Shown here: positions 17,251 through 26,948 of the stretch, piece by piece
How the letters are laid out: the number at the start of each line of letters is the position of its first letter
Numbering within the stretch: position 1 is the first letter of the stretch
Assembly: GCA_963850525.1 (NCBI GenBank)
Contig: CAWKLQ010000008.1
Span: 868,001 to 932,000, forward strand
Reading direction: 5' to 3'
DNA length: 64,000 nucleotides
Source: JAEMQF01 sp963850525
Lineage (GTDB): Bacteria > Pseudomonadota > Gammaproteobacteria > Burkholderiales > Burkholderiaceae_C
The notes under the pieces: generated by a model
What the model saw: the letters and a program-made list of their open reading frames with translations, nothing else
The model's database searches: none
Told to the model about the DNA's origin: nothing
Position numbers and translations under genes: made by a program

Positions 17251-18375
17251 ATGAATCCCATGATCGCCCGCCAGACCTGCAGCCGCTGCATCATGGACAC
17301 CACCGATCCAGAAATCGTCTTCGACGCTGCCGGGGTCTGCAACCACTGCCATCGCTACGAGCGTGTCTCGCGCGAGCGCGTGATCCCGCTGGCCGAGCGC
17401 CGCGCGCGCCTGGACACACTCGTCGCCGAGATTCGCCACGCCGGCAACGGCAAGCCTTACGACTGCGTGATCGGCGTCAGCGGCGGCGTCGATAGCACCT
17501 ACGTCGCCTGGCTGGTGAAGGACCTCGGCCTGCGCCCGCTTGCCGTCCATCTCGACAACGGCTGGAATTCCGAGCTGGCCGTCGCCAACATCGAGAAGAC
17601 GCTGAAGGTGCTGGGCATCGACCTCTACACCCACGTCATCGACTGGGAGGAGTTCCGCGACCTGCAGGTCTCGTTCCTGAAGGCCTCGACGCCCGATGGC
17701 GAGGTGCCCACCGACCACGCGATCTTCGCGCTGCTCTACCTGATGGCTGCGAAGAACGGCCTCCACCACGTCATCACCGGCACCAATGTCGCCACCGAGG
17801 CGGTGCTGCCCGAGAAGTGGGGCTACGGCTACTTCGACTGGCGCTACGTCAAGGACGTGCACCGCCGCTTCGGCACGCAGAGGCTCACGACCTACCCGCA
17901 CTTCTCGCTGGCGGGCCTGTTCTACTACGTGTTCGTGCGCCGCATCCGGATGGTCTCGATCCTGAACCACATCGAGTACGACAAGGCGCAGGCGATGCAG
18001 CTGCTGCAGGAGCGGCTCGGCTGGGTCTACTACGGCGGCAAGCACTACGAGTCGATCTACACGCGCTTCTTCCAGGCCTACGTGCTGCCGCGCAAGTTCG
18101 ACATCGACAAGCGCAAGGCCCATTGTTCGACCCTGATCTGCTCGGGACAGATGACGCGCGAGCAGGCGCTCGAGGCGATGCGCGAACCGGTCTACCCCGA
18201 GCGCGCGCTGCTCGAAGACCGCGACTACAGCATCAAGAAGCTCTGTCTGACGAGCGGGCAGTTCGAGCAGATCATGGCCGCGCCGACCAAGACCTTTCTC
18301 GACTACCACACCAGCCACGGCCTGTTCGAGACGGCCAAGAAGCTGGTGAACGCCGGGCGCAGGTCGATCGGATGA
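17251..18375 (+). CDS. N-acetyl sugar amidotransferase 3 (WbpG/PseA type)
   Basis: The protein has 374 residues. Paired CxxC motifs are at Cys10/Cys13 and Cys30/Cys33, and the PP-loop SGGVDS at residues 77-82 is intact. DNGWNSELAV, TGTNVATEAVLPEKWGYGYFDWRY and GKHYESIYTRFFQAYVLPRKF are signatures of WbpG and of amidotransferases in ManNAc3NAcA and related loci. Together with HisH/HisF copy 2 it forms the second complete amidination set. This copy looks the most WbpG-like of the three. The substrate could be the di-N-acetyl uronic acid made by the wbpB/D/E genes of the minus-strand operon; that link is inferred. Confidence 0.9.
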   Translation: MNPMIARQTCSRCIMDTTDPEIVFDAAGVCNHCHRYERVSRERVIPLAERRARLDTLVAEIRHAGNGKPYDCVIGVSGGVDSTYVAWLVKDLGLRPLAVHLDNGWNSELAVANIEKTLKVLGIDLYTHVIDWEEFRDLQVSFLKASTPDGEVPTDHAIFALLYLMAAKNGLHHVITGTNVATEAVLPEKWGYGYFDWRYVKDVHRRFGTQRLTTYPHFSLAGLFYYVFVRRIRMVSILNHIEYDKAQAMQLLQERLGWVYYGGKHYESIYTRFFQAYVLPRKFDIDKRKAHCSTLICSGQMTREQALEAMREPVYPERALLEDRDYSIKKLCLTSGQFEQIMAAPTKTFLDYHTSHGLFETAKKLVNAGRRSIG

Positions 18376-19592
18376 GGCCGCTGCGCGTGCTCTACCTGCA
18401 CATGATCGGCCCGTTCGGTGGCGCCTCGCGCAGCCTGTTCGAGGCGATCCGTGCCTTCCCGCCCGACGCCGTGCAGGCACGCTTCGTCACGCAGCGCGGC
18501 AGTGTGACGGGCTTCTTCTCCCGGGTCGGTGAAGTGATCGAGGCGCGCGGCATGAGCCAGTTCGACAACACCCGCTACAGCCACTACCGCGGCACACGCT
18601 GGCTGGTGCTGCTGCGCGAGCTGGCCTACCTGCCCTTCACCGTCATGGCACTGCGCCGCGCGCGCCGACGCTGGGGCGAGGTCGACCTGATCCACCTGAA
18701 CGAGTTCACCGGGCTCGTCCCGCTCTGGATCGCACGGCGCATGTTCAGCGCGCCGGCCGTGGTGCACGTGCGCTCGGTGGCCCACGACGACGCACGCTCG
18801 TGGCGCACGCGCTGGGTCCACCGCATGCTGCGCAACGAGGCGCGCGCCGTCATCGCGATCGACGAGAACGTGCGTGCAAGCCTGCCCGCGGATCTGCGGG
18901 TCGACGTGATCCACAACGCCTTCTCGCCCAAGCAGGCGACCGGCGCCGACGACGCCTTCGACCGCCGCCTGCAGGCGCTGAGGCCGGAGTCGTTCAAGGT
19001 CGGCTTCGTCGGCAACCTGCTTCTCGTCAAGGGCATCCACGAGCTGGTCGAGGCCGCTCGCATCACGCGCGACCGCGGCCTGGACGTGGAATTCATCGTC
19101 GTCGGCGACGACGTCCAGCCGTCGCGCGGGCTGAAGGCGCGCCTGGTGCGCTCGCTCGGGCTGGCGCAGAACGTGCGCGCCGAGGTCGAGGCGGCGCTCG
19201 AGCGCCATGCGCTGCGCGACCGCGTCCACCTGGTGGGCTTCACGGCCGAGATCGCGCGCGCCTACCGGCACATGGACGTGCTCTGCTTTCCATCCCACTA
19301 CGACGCGCCGGGGCGACCGATCTTCGAGGCCGCATTCTTCGGCGTACCGAGCATCGTCGCGGTGCGCGAGCCGCGTGCGGACACGCTGGTCCACGGGGAG
19401 ACGGGCCTGGCGATCGCGCCGCGGGCCGCCGACCAGCTTGCCGACGCGATCGAGCGCATGGTCACCGACCGAAACGCGACGCGACGCATGGGCGAGGCGG
19501 CGCGGCAGATGGCCGAGCACAACTTCAGCGTGGAGCGCAACGCGGGCCGGCTGCTGGATGTCTACCGCCGGGTCGCCGGCCAGGCGACATGA
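18372..19592 (+). CDS. Glycosyltransferase family 4 protein
   Basis: The protein has 406 residues, with ATGA overlap with the amidotransferase. The N-terminal domain opens VLYLHMIGPFGGASRSLFEAI, with the acceptor-side glycine loop. The C-terminal GT-B donor domain has FVGNLLLVKGIHELVEA, RVHLVGFTAEIARAYRHMDV and FPSHYDAPGRPIFEAAFFGVPSI, in which the glutamate of the E-x7-E-like motif is visible. It would add one sugar to the lipid-linked repeat unit at the inner membrane. Donor and linkage cannot be read from sequence. Confidence 0.85.
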   Translation: MRPLRVLYLHMIGPFGGASRSLFEAIRAFPPDAVQARFVTQRGSVTGFFSRVGEVIEARGMSQFDNTRYSHYRGTRWLVLLRELAYLPFTVMALRRARRRWGEVDLIHLNEFTGLVPLWIARRMFSAPAVVHVRSVAHDDARSWRTRWVHRMLRNEARAVIAIDENVRASLPADLRVDVIHNAFSPKQATGADDAFDRRLQALRPESFKVGFVGNLLLVKGIHELVEAARITRDRGLDVEFIVVGDDVQPSRGLKARLVRSLGLAQNVRAEVEAALERHALRDRVHLVGFTAEIARAYRHMDVLCFPSHYDAPGRPIFEAAFFGVPSIVAVREPRADTLVHGETGLAIAPRAADQLADAIERMVTDRNATRRMGEAARQMAEHNFSVERNAGRLLDVYRRVAGQAT

Positions 19593-19599
19593 GATCGCC

Positions 19600-20733
19600 A
19601 TGACGATGGTTGCGTCGTTGCGCAAGGCCGCACGCTTCACCGGGATCTACGGCCCGGGCCGCACGCTGTTCAAGGCCGCAGGCCGATTGCGCCTGAGCCT
19701 GGCGATGCCGGCGATGCGGCGCGCGGCGCCCGACATCGGCGTGATCGGCTGCGGCCAGTTCGCCTTTGCGACCATCGGCTACTTCCTGCGCCGCCACGGC
19801 CATCGCATCGCTGCCTGCTATGACATCGACGCCGCAGCGCAGGCCTCGTTCGCCCGCTCGCTCGGCGTTCGGGCACAGCCGACCAGCGTCGAGGCGCTGA
19901 TCGAGCACGAAGGGCTTCGCACCGTCTACATCGCCTCCAACCACGCCTCGCACGTGCCTTACGCGGTGCAGTGCCTGGCGCAAGGCATCGACACCTACAT
20001 CGAGAAGCCGATCGCGGTCAGCCAGGCCCAGCTCGCTGCGCTCGTCGCCGCGCAACGCCGCTCGAAGGCCCGCGTCTTCGCCGGCTACAACCGGCCGTTT
20101 TCCGGGGCGATCCGGGCGCTGCGCGAGTCGATGACCGTCGACCCGGACCGGGGTATCACGTTGCAATGTTTCGTGTCCGGTCACGTCATCGCGGCGGACC
20201 ACTGGTATCGGCGACCCGAGGAGGGCACGCGCGTGTGCGGCAACATCGGCCATTGGCTCGACCTGCTCGTGCACCTGCTCGCCTGGCGCGGCCTGCCCGA
20301 CCGGCTGGAGATCACGCTGACGGTGGCGGATGCGGCCGAGCCCGACGACAACCTCGCGATCGGCATCTCGAGCGACCGTGGCGATCTGTTCTCGGTCGTG
20401 CTGAGTTCACGCACCGAGCCTTTCGAGGGCATCAACGAAACGATCAACATCCAGCACCACGACACGATCGCCAAGATCGACGACTTCCGCCGCCTCACGA
20501 TCTGGCAGGGCCCGCGGCTCGTGCGCCGGCGCTTCTGGCCCAAGGACGTGGGCCATGGCGGGGCCATCGGCCAACCCTTCGGCGGCACCATGCAACGCGA
20601 CTGGGACGAGGTGGTCCGGTCCACCCAACTGATGATGCACATTGCCGACATGGTGCGAAGCGGTACGCGCCGTTCGGAGTTTTCCTTCCTCGAGAATTCG
20701 GTGCGGCTGGCGCGCGAGATCGAAGCCCTATGA
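19600..20733 (+). CDS. Gfo/Idh/MocA family sugar oxidoreductase
   Basis: The protein has 377 residues from ATG 19600, seven bases after the glycosyltransferase stop. An N-terminal extension of about 45 residues precedes the Rossmann motif IGVIGCGQFAFATIG. IEKPIAV is the family's EKP motif (catalytic lysine region) and GHWLDLLVHLLAW holds the active-site His region. Such proteins oxidise or reduce sugar-nucleotides. It precedes another oxidoreductase with its own Gfo/Idh domain, and the two probably act in one modification path. Substrate unknown. The stop overlaps the next ATG. Confidence 0.85.
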   Translation: MTMVASLRKAARFTGIYGPGRTLFKAAGRLRLSLAMPAMRRAAPDIGVIGCGQFAFATIGYFLRRHGHRIAACYDIDAAAQASFARSLGVRAQPTSVEALIEHEGLRTVYIASNHASHVPYAVQCLAQGIDTYIEKPIAVSQAQLAALVAAQRRSKARVFAGYNRPFSGAIRALRESMTVDPDRGITLQCFVSGHVIAADHWYRRPEEGTRVCGNIGHWLDLLVHLLAWRGLPDRLEITLTVADAAEPDDNLAIGISSDRGDLFSVVLSSRTEPFEGINETINIQHHDTIAKIDDFRRLTIWQGPRLVRRRFWPKDVGHGGAIGQPFGGTMQRDWDEVVRSTQLMMHIADMVRSGTRRSEFSFLENSVRLAREIEAL

Positions 20734-22902
20734 AGCAAGTCCTGCAAAACCTGAAGTCCGGCGCGACCGAAGTCGCCGACGTCCCGTGTCCACGCCCCGG
20801 CCGCGGCCAGTTGCTGATCCGCACGACGCGCACGCTGGTCTCGGCCGGCACCGAGCGCATGCTGGTCGACTTCGGCAAGGCCGGCCTGATCGACAAGGCG
20901 CGCCAGCAGCCCGACAAGGTGCGCATGGTGCTCGACAAGGTGCGCACCGACGGCCTCGCGCCGACGCTCGACGCGGTGCGCAACAAGCTCGATCAGCCGC
21001 TGCCGCTCGGCTACTGCAACGTCGGCGTCGTGGTCGAGGTCGGCGCCGGCGTGACGGGCTTTGCCGGTCGGCGACCGCGTCGTCTCCAACGGCAAGCACG
21101 CCGAGGTGGTGTGCGTGCCGGTCAACCTGTGCGCGACAGGTGCCCGACGGCGGTCGAGCGACGAGGCGGCCGCCTTCACCGTGCTCGGCGCGATCGCCCT
21201 GCAGGGCATCCGCCTCGTCGCAGCCGACGCTCGGCGAGACCGTCGTCGTGACCGGCCTCGGCCTGATCGGCCTGCTCACGGTGCAGCTGCTGCGCGCACA
21301 CGGCTGCCGCGTGCTCGGCATCGACTTCGACGCCGACAAGCTCGCGCTCGCGCGCGCGCTTCGGCGCCGAGGTCGTCGATCTGGCGCGCGGCGCAGGATC
21401 CGGTGGCGGCGGCGCAGGCGTTCTCGCGCGGCCGCGGCGTCGATGCGGTGATCATCACCGCCTCCACGCAGAGCAGCGAGCCGGTGCACCAGGCGGCGCT
21501 GATGTGCCGCAAGCGCGGCCGCATCGTGCTCGTCGGCGTCACCGGGCTCGAACTCTCGCGCGCCGACTTCTACGAGAAGGAGCTGACGTTCCAGGTGTCC
21601 TGCTCCTACGGCCCGGGCCGCTACGACCCGGCGTACGAGGAGCAGGGGCAGCGACTATCCGGTCGGCTTCGTGCGCTGGACCGAGCAGCGCAACTTCGAG
21701 GCGGTGCTCGACATGCTGGCCGACGGGCGGCTGGACGTGGCGCCGCTCGATCTCGCACCGCTTCGCGATCGACGAGGCGCCGCAGCGCCTACGACGCTGG
21801 TCGGCGGGAGCCGAGCCTCGCTCGGCATCCTGCTCGAGTACCCGCGGCCGAACCGAAGCGCCGACGACCTCGCGCACCGTGCGCACGGTCGCGCTGCGTG
21901 CCGGCACGCCGGCGCAACGCGCCTGGCGACGGACCGCGCCGCGTGAGCGTCATCGGCGCGGGCAACTACGCGACCGCGGTGCTGATCCCGGCGTTCAAGG
22001 CCGCCGGTGCGCGGCTGCGCAGCGCTCGCGTCGGCCGCGCGGCGTGAGCGGCGTGCACGCCGGGCGCAAGTTCGGCTTCGCAGGAGGCGACCACCGATAC
22101 TGCGAGCGCTGCTCGCCGACCCGCGAGACCGACGCGGTGGTCGATCACCACGCGCCACGACAGCCATGCCGAGCTCGTGCATGCAGGCGCTCGGCCGCGG
22201 GCAAGCACGTGTTCGTCGAGAAGCCGCTGTGCCTGACGCTCGACGAGCTCGACGCGCATCGAGGCCGCGTGCCGAGCGCGCTGCGCGCAGCAGTCGCACG
22301 CCGTGCTGATGGTCGGCTTCAACCGCCGCTTCGCGCCGCAGGTGCATGCGCATCAAGGCCCTGCTCGCCGGCGTCGCCGGCGCCGAAGGTCCTTCGTCAT
22401 GACGGTCAACGCCGGCGCGATTCCGCCCGCGCACTGGACGCAGGACGCCGACAGTCGGCGGCGGCCGCATCATCGGCGAGGCCTGCCACTTCGTCGACCT
22501 GCTGCGCTATCCTCGCCGGCGCGCCGATCACCAGCGCCCAGCTGCGTCGCGATGGACGGCGGCGACGCGCGACACCGCGACGATCACATCTGGGCTTCGC
22601 CGACGGCTCGATCGGCACGATCCACTACTTCGCCAACGGCAGCAAGGCCTTCCCCAAGGAGCGCCTCGAGGTGTTCGCGGCCGGGCGCGTGCTGCAGCTC
22701 GACAACTTCCGCACGCCTCACCGGCTACGGCTGGCCGGGCTTCCGCGCGATGAACCTGTGGCGCCAGGACAAGGGCCAGGCGGCCTGCGCGCAGGCCTTC
22801 GTCGATGCAGTGCGGTCGAGGCGGCGCCCAGCGCCGATCCCGTTCGACGAGATCCTCGAGGTGGCGCGCGTCAGCATCGAGATTGCGGAGTCGCCGAGGT
22901 GA
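20730..22902 (+). pseudogene. Bi-domain oxidoreductase (zinc-type dehydrogenase plus Gfo/Idh/MocA), broken by many single-base insertions
   Basis: Reading across frames gives one protein of about 715 residues. The first half is alcohol-dehydrogenase-like (MKQVLQNLKSGATEVADVP, GDRVVSNGKHAEVV, TVVVTGLGLIGLLTVQLL, VLVGVTGLELSRADFYEKE). The second is Gfo/Idh (VSVIGAGNYATAVLIPAFK, GKHVFVEKPLCLT, VLMVGFNRRFAPQV, GEACHFVDLLRYLAGA). This is the known 'bi-domain-containing oxidoreductase' layout of exopolysaccharide loci. Shifts are seen near 21066, 21136, 21220, 21360, 21390, 21652, 21749, 21786, 21796, 21877 and 21940, with more downstream; nearly all are one extra base. Conserved residues survive on both sides, so the gene is probably intact in the organism. 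Confidence 0.75.
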
Positions 22903-24041
22903 GCTGCCACGATGATCGCCGCTGCATCGACATCATCGCCGGGGCGCGGCCGAACTTCATGAAGATCGCGCCGATCATCGCGCGCGATCGAGGCGCGCAG
23001 CGCGGAGGGCGGTCCGCCTGCGCTACCGGCTGGTGCACACCGGCCAGCACTACGACGCGCGCATGTCGGGCGACTTCTTCACCCAGCTCGGCATTCCCGA
23101 GCCGCGACGTGAACCTCGAAGTCGGCTCGGGCAGCCAGGCCGAGCAGACCGGCGCGATCATGACTCGGCTACGAGACAGTTGCTGCTCGAGTTCGCGCAG
23201 CGACCTGTGCCTCGTGGTCGGCGACGTCACCTCCACGATGGCCTGCGCCATCGCCGCGCAGAAGCTGTGCGTGCCGGTGGCCCACGTCGAGGCCGGCATC
23301 CGCTCGGGCGACTGGACCATGCCCGAGGAGATCAACCGCCTGGTGACCGACTGCGATCACCAACTGGTTCTTCACCACCAGCGAGGTCGCCAACGCGAAC
23401 CTGCGTCGCAGCGGCGTCGCCGACGAGCGCATCCTCTTCGTCGGCAACACGATGATCGACACGCTGCTCGCCAACATGCCGCGCCTGCGCGCCGCCGGCG
23501 TTCTGGGACGAGCTCCGGCCTGCAGCCCGGGCGAGTACTTCGTGATGACGCTGCACCGCCCGGCCAACGTCGACAAGCGCGAACGGTTCGCGCGCGCTGC
23601 TGCCGCGGTGGGCGAAGCGGCGCGCGGGCATGCCGGTGGTTTTCCCGGTGCATCCGCGCACCGCGAAGACGCTGCGCGAGATCGGCGCAGCCGTCCCGCC
23701 GAACCTGCATGATCGTCGAGCCGCAGCCCTACCTCGAGTTCAACTACCTCGTGCGCCATGCGAAGGCGGTGATCACCGACTCCGGCGGCGTCACCGAGGA
23801 GACGACCGTGATGGGCGTGCCTTGCATCACGATGCGCGACACCACCGAGCGGCCCGAGACGGTGACCGATCGGCACGAACGAGCTGATCGGCACCGACCC
23901 GGCCGCGCCTGAAACCGGCACTGGACGCGTCTCTTCGCAGGTGAGTGGAAGCGGGGCGCGATCCCTGCGTTGTGGGACGGCCGCACTGGCGCTCGCATCG
24001 TTGCAATCCTCGAACGGCTGCTCGTTGCTACGGCCGCATGA
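22899..24041 (+). pseudogene. wecB: UDP-N-acetylglucosamine 2-epimerase (non-hydrolysing), broken by single-base insertions
   Basis: A GTGA overlap with the upstream gene gives the start. Across frames the protein reads IIAGARPNFMKIAPI, VHTGQHYDARMSGDFF, VVGDVTSTMACAIAAQKL, HVEAGIRSGDWTMPEEINR, ILFVGNTMIDTLL, MTLHRPANVD and ITDSGGVTEETTVMGVP, the ordered signatures of WecB-type epimerases; corrected length is about 370 residues. Extra bases lie near 22980, 23017, 23105, 23168, 23176 and 23198, and several more follow. It converts UDP-GlcNAc to UDP-ManNAc, or as a WbpI relative could epimerise UDP-GlcNAc3NAcA; motifs alone do not separate these. Conserved sequence around every break favours consensus errors over gene loss. 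Confidence 0.8.
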
Positions 24042-25670
24042 CGGGGCTTGGCACCTACTGGCGCACGCTCTGCCACCTGCGGCCGCAACAGGTGTTGGGC
24101 CGCATCCGCTTTCGCATCGCGCGGCCGCGGCCGGACATGCGCCCCGCGCCGCCGCGGCGTGCGCTGCGCGGGCCCTGGGCCGCGCCGGCCCGACGCGAAG
24201 CCAGCTTGGTTGACCCTGCAACGTTCGCCTTCCTCGGCGAACGTCATGCTCTCGACTCGATAGGCTGGGACGACCCGGCAGTCGCCAAGCTGTGGCGTTA
24301 CAACCAGCACTATTTCGACGATCTGAACGCCATTGACGCCGAACATCGCGCTATCACGCATGCCGGCCTGATTGCCCGCTGGATCGCCGAGAACCCACCT
24401 GCTGCCGGCACGGGATGGGAGCCCTATCCCGTCTCGCTGCGCATCGTAAACTGGATCAAGTGGGCCGTTGGCGGTGCCGCACTTTCCGCCGCTGCGACAC
24501 AGAGTCTCGCAGTGCAGGCGCGCTGGCTTTGTCGGCGGCTCGAATTTCATCTGCTCGGCAATCATCTGTTCGCCAACGCCAAGGCTTTGGTTTGCGCCGG
24601 CTTCTTTTTCGAAGGTGCCGGAGTCCGACGGATGGCTGCGCCTGGGCAGCAGCATCCTCGAGCGGGAGGTGCACGAGCAGTTGCTGCCCGACGGCGGCCA
24701 TTTCGAGCGCAGCCCGATGTACCACGCGCTCGCGGTTGAGGATCTGCTCGATCTGGTTAACCTCGTCGATGCCGCGGGCGAAGCCGCGAAGCCGCTGCGC
24801 AGCGAGCTCGCGCAGCGGCTGCCCGCAATGCTGCGCTGGCTGCAGGCACTTTCGCATCCCGACGGGACCCTCGTCCTGTTCAACGACACCGCTCAGGGGA
24901 TTGCCCCCGCAAATGGCGAACTGTTGCGCTACGCCGCGGCGCTCGGCTTCGCGCCAGCGCCGGGTGCGGACGCGCCACTGCTGCACCTGCGAGACAGCGG
25001 CTACCTGCGCATAGCGATTCCCCCCGTGGTGGCGCTGCTCGACCTCGCACCCATCGGGCCGGACTACCTGCCCGGCCACGCTCACGCGGATACGCTTTCC
25101 TTCGAACTGTCGCTCGGATCGCAGCGCGTCATAGTGAACGGCGGCACCTCGTGTTATGGCCAGGGACCGCAACGCCGCCACGAACGATCGACGGCCGCCC
25201 ACAGCACAGTCATGGTGGACGGTAAGGACTCGTCCGAGGTCTGGTCCGGATTCCGAGTCGGGCGCCGGGCGCGGCCCGGCGTATCGCAAGTAACGCAGGA
25301 CGGGGCACGCTGCGATGTGGAATGCACACACGATGGCTACCGCCACTTGCCGGGACGGCCGTTGCACCGCCGTCGCTGGAGCTTCGCGCCCGGCTCCCTC
25401 ACGGTGACCGACAGCGTCGGCAACCCTCGCCTGCCAGCGCTGGCGCGCTATCACCTTGCACCCGGACTAAAGCCACGCTCCACGGGGTCTGGCACGTGGG
25501 CAATCGCGGACCGAGGCCGCGACCTTTGCAGCGTTGCAGTGCTGCGCGGCAGCGCCCGGCTCGAACCTTCAACGCATGCACAACGCTTCGGCACCGTGGA
25601 GTCCGCGCACTGCATCGCGGTCGCTCTGCAAGACGGCAGCGCGGTGACCCGCTGGACCTGGAACGCTTGA
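24038..25670 (+). CDS. Heparinase II/III family protein, one frameshift in this sequence
   Basis: The ATGA start overlaps the epimerase stop. The corrected protein is about 543 residues. Before the break it reads RYNQHYFDDLNA, WEPYPVSLRIVNWIKW and EFHLLGNHLFANAKAL. One extra base near 24620 shifts the frame, after which ESDGWLRLGSSIL, DGGHFERSPMYH, PDYLPGHAHADTLSFEL and TSCYGQGPQRRHERST follow. These are the alpha/alpha-barrel and beta-sheet signatures of heparinase/alginate-lyase-like proteins, including HAHADTL with catalytic His. In polysaccharide clusters such proteins often sit beside a WbuB-like glycosyltransferase, as here. No clear signal peptide is seen, so export is uncertain. Confidence 0.82.
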
Positions 25671-25676
25671 CACACG

Positions 25677-26909
25677 ATGCACATCCTCTTCTTGACCGAC
25701 AACTTCCCGCCCGAGGTCAATGCCCCGGCCAGCCGCACGCACGAGCACTGCCGCGCTTGGGTGGAAGCAGGACATCGGGTGACCGTGGTCACATGCGCAC
25801 CGAACTTTCCGAGAGGCCGTGTCTTCGACGGCTATCGCAATCGCCTCTGGCAGCAGGAGACGATGGACGGCATCCACGTGATCCGGGTTTGGAGCTACGT
25901 CACAGCCAATGAAGGTTTCACGCGACGTGTGCTCGACTATCTCAGCTTCATGGTCGCGGGCGGGCTCGCTGCTCTGTTCGTGAGGCGCGTCGACGTCGTA
26001 GTCGGCACCTCCCCACAGTTCTTCACCGCTTGTGCCGCATGGTTCGTCGGTGTTGTTAAGCGTCGGCCGTTTGTGTTCGAACTGCGTGACTTGTGGCCCG
26101 AATCGATCAAGGCTGTCGGCGCCATGACGAATACAACACTGTTGCACTGGCTAGAAAGGTTGGAATTGTTCCTGTACCGACAAGCCGCGCGCATCGTCTC
26201 AGTCACGCACTCCTTTCGCGACAATCTCCTGCGACGTGGCATTGACGCGTCGAAGATCGACGTGATTACGAATGGCGTCGATATCGCTCAGTTCGCACCG
26301 CGCGCAAAGGACCAAGCGTTGGAAGAGCAACTGTGTCTGGGCGACAAGTTCGTGGCTGGTTACGTTGGAACCCACGGCATGGCACATGCCCTGGAGACGC
26401 TCCTCGAAGCCGCGGCTCGGCTTCGGCAGTTGCCTGATGGCGACCGCTATCGAATCCTCTTGCTCGGCGATGGCGCCCGAAAGGCGGCGCTGGTCGAGCG
26501 GGCGCGAGCGATGGCGCTGAGCAACGTAGTCTTCGTAGACTCCGTGCCAAAGGACCAGGTTGCGCGTTACTGGTCGTTGCTCGATGTCGCAATCATCCAC
26601 CTCAGGCGCACCGAGCTGTTCACGACCGTCATTCCCTCCAAGCTCTTCGAGTGCATGGGCATGGGAATCCCGGTGTTGCACGGTGTTGAAGGCGAATCAG
26701 CTGAGATTGTCCAGCGCGAGGGCATAGGGCTGGTCTTCGAGCCGGAAAGCGCAGATCAGCTTGTCACTGCAATCTGCCGCCTGTGCAATGAACCGGAGCT
26801 GATCAAGATGTTCAGATTGCGCTGTCTTGAAGCAGCGCGCCGCTTCGATCGGCAGGCATTGGCGGCATCCATGCTTGCCTCTCTGGCCATGGCAAAGAAC
26901 CCACACTGA
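25677..26909 (+). CDS. WbuB-like glycosyltransferase family 4 protein
   Basis: This 410-residue protein begins MHILFLTDNFPPEVNAPASRT, typical of WbuB-type enzymes that add N-acetyl-fucosamine and related amino sugars. GTSPQFFTACAAWFV, ELRDLWPESIKAVGAM, VITNGVD and IPSKLFECMGMGIPVLHG are the matching internal motifs; the EAA-like glutamate region is in the last of these. It is the last gene of the plus-strand run, six bases after the heparinase-like stop. Its G+C content falls toward the end, approaching the A/T-richer segment that follows. Confidence 0.87.
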   Translation: MHILFLTDNFPPEVNAPASRTHEHCRAWVEAGHRVTVVTCAPNFPRGRVFDGYRNRLWQQETMDGIHVIRVWSYVTANEGFTRRVLDYLSFMVAGGLAALFVRRVDVVVGTSPQFFTACAAWFVGVVKRRPFVFELRDLWPESIKAVGAMTNTTLLHWLERLELFLYRQAARIVSVTHSFRDNLLRRGIDASKIDVITNGVDIAQFAPRAKDQALEEQLCLGDKFVAGYVGTHGMAHALETLLEAAARLRQLPDGDRYRILLLGDGARKAALVERARAMALSNVVFVDSVPKDQVARYWSLLDVAIIHLRRTELFTTVIPSKLFECMGMGIPVLHGVEGESAEIVQREGIGLVFEPESADQLVTAICRLCNEPELIKMFRLRCLEAARRFDRQALAASMLASLAMAKNPH

Positions 26910-26948
26910 CAGGGGCCGTCATGCGCGACCCTCGTGCGGTGTAACGCG

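Noticed and set aside
21504..23912. An apparent open frame of about 800 codons spanning the oxidoreductase and epimerase genes
   Set aside because: It is a by-product of the repeated +1 shifts: the true frames rotate into it every third insertion. Only fragments such as FADGSIGTIHYFANG and VGDVTSTMACAIAAQ are real protein sequence; the rest is arginine/alanine-rich out-of-frame translation.
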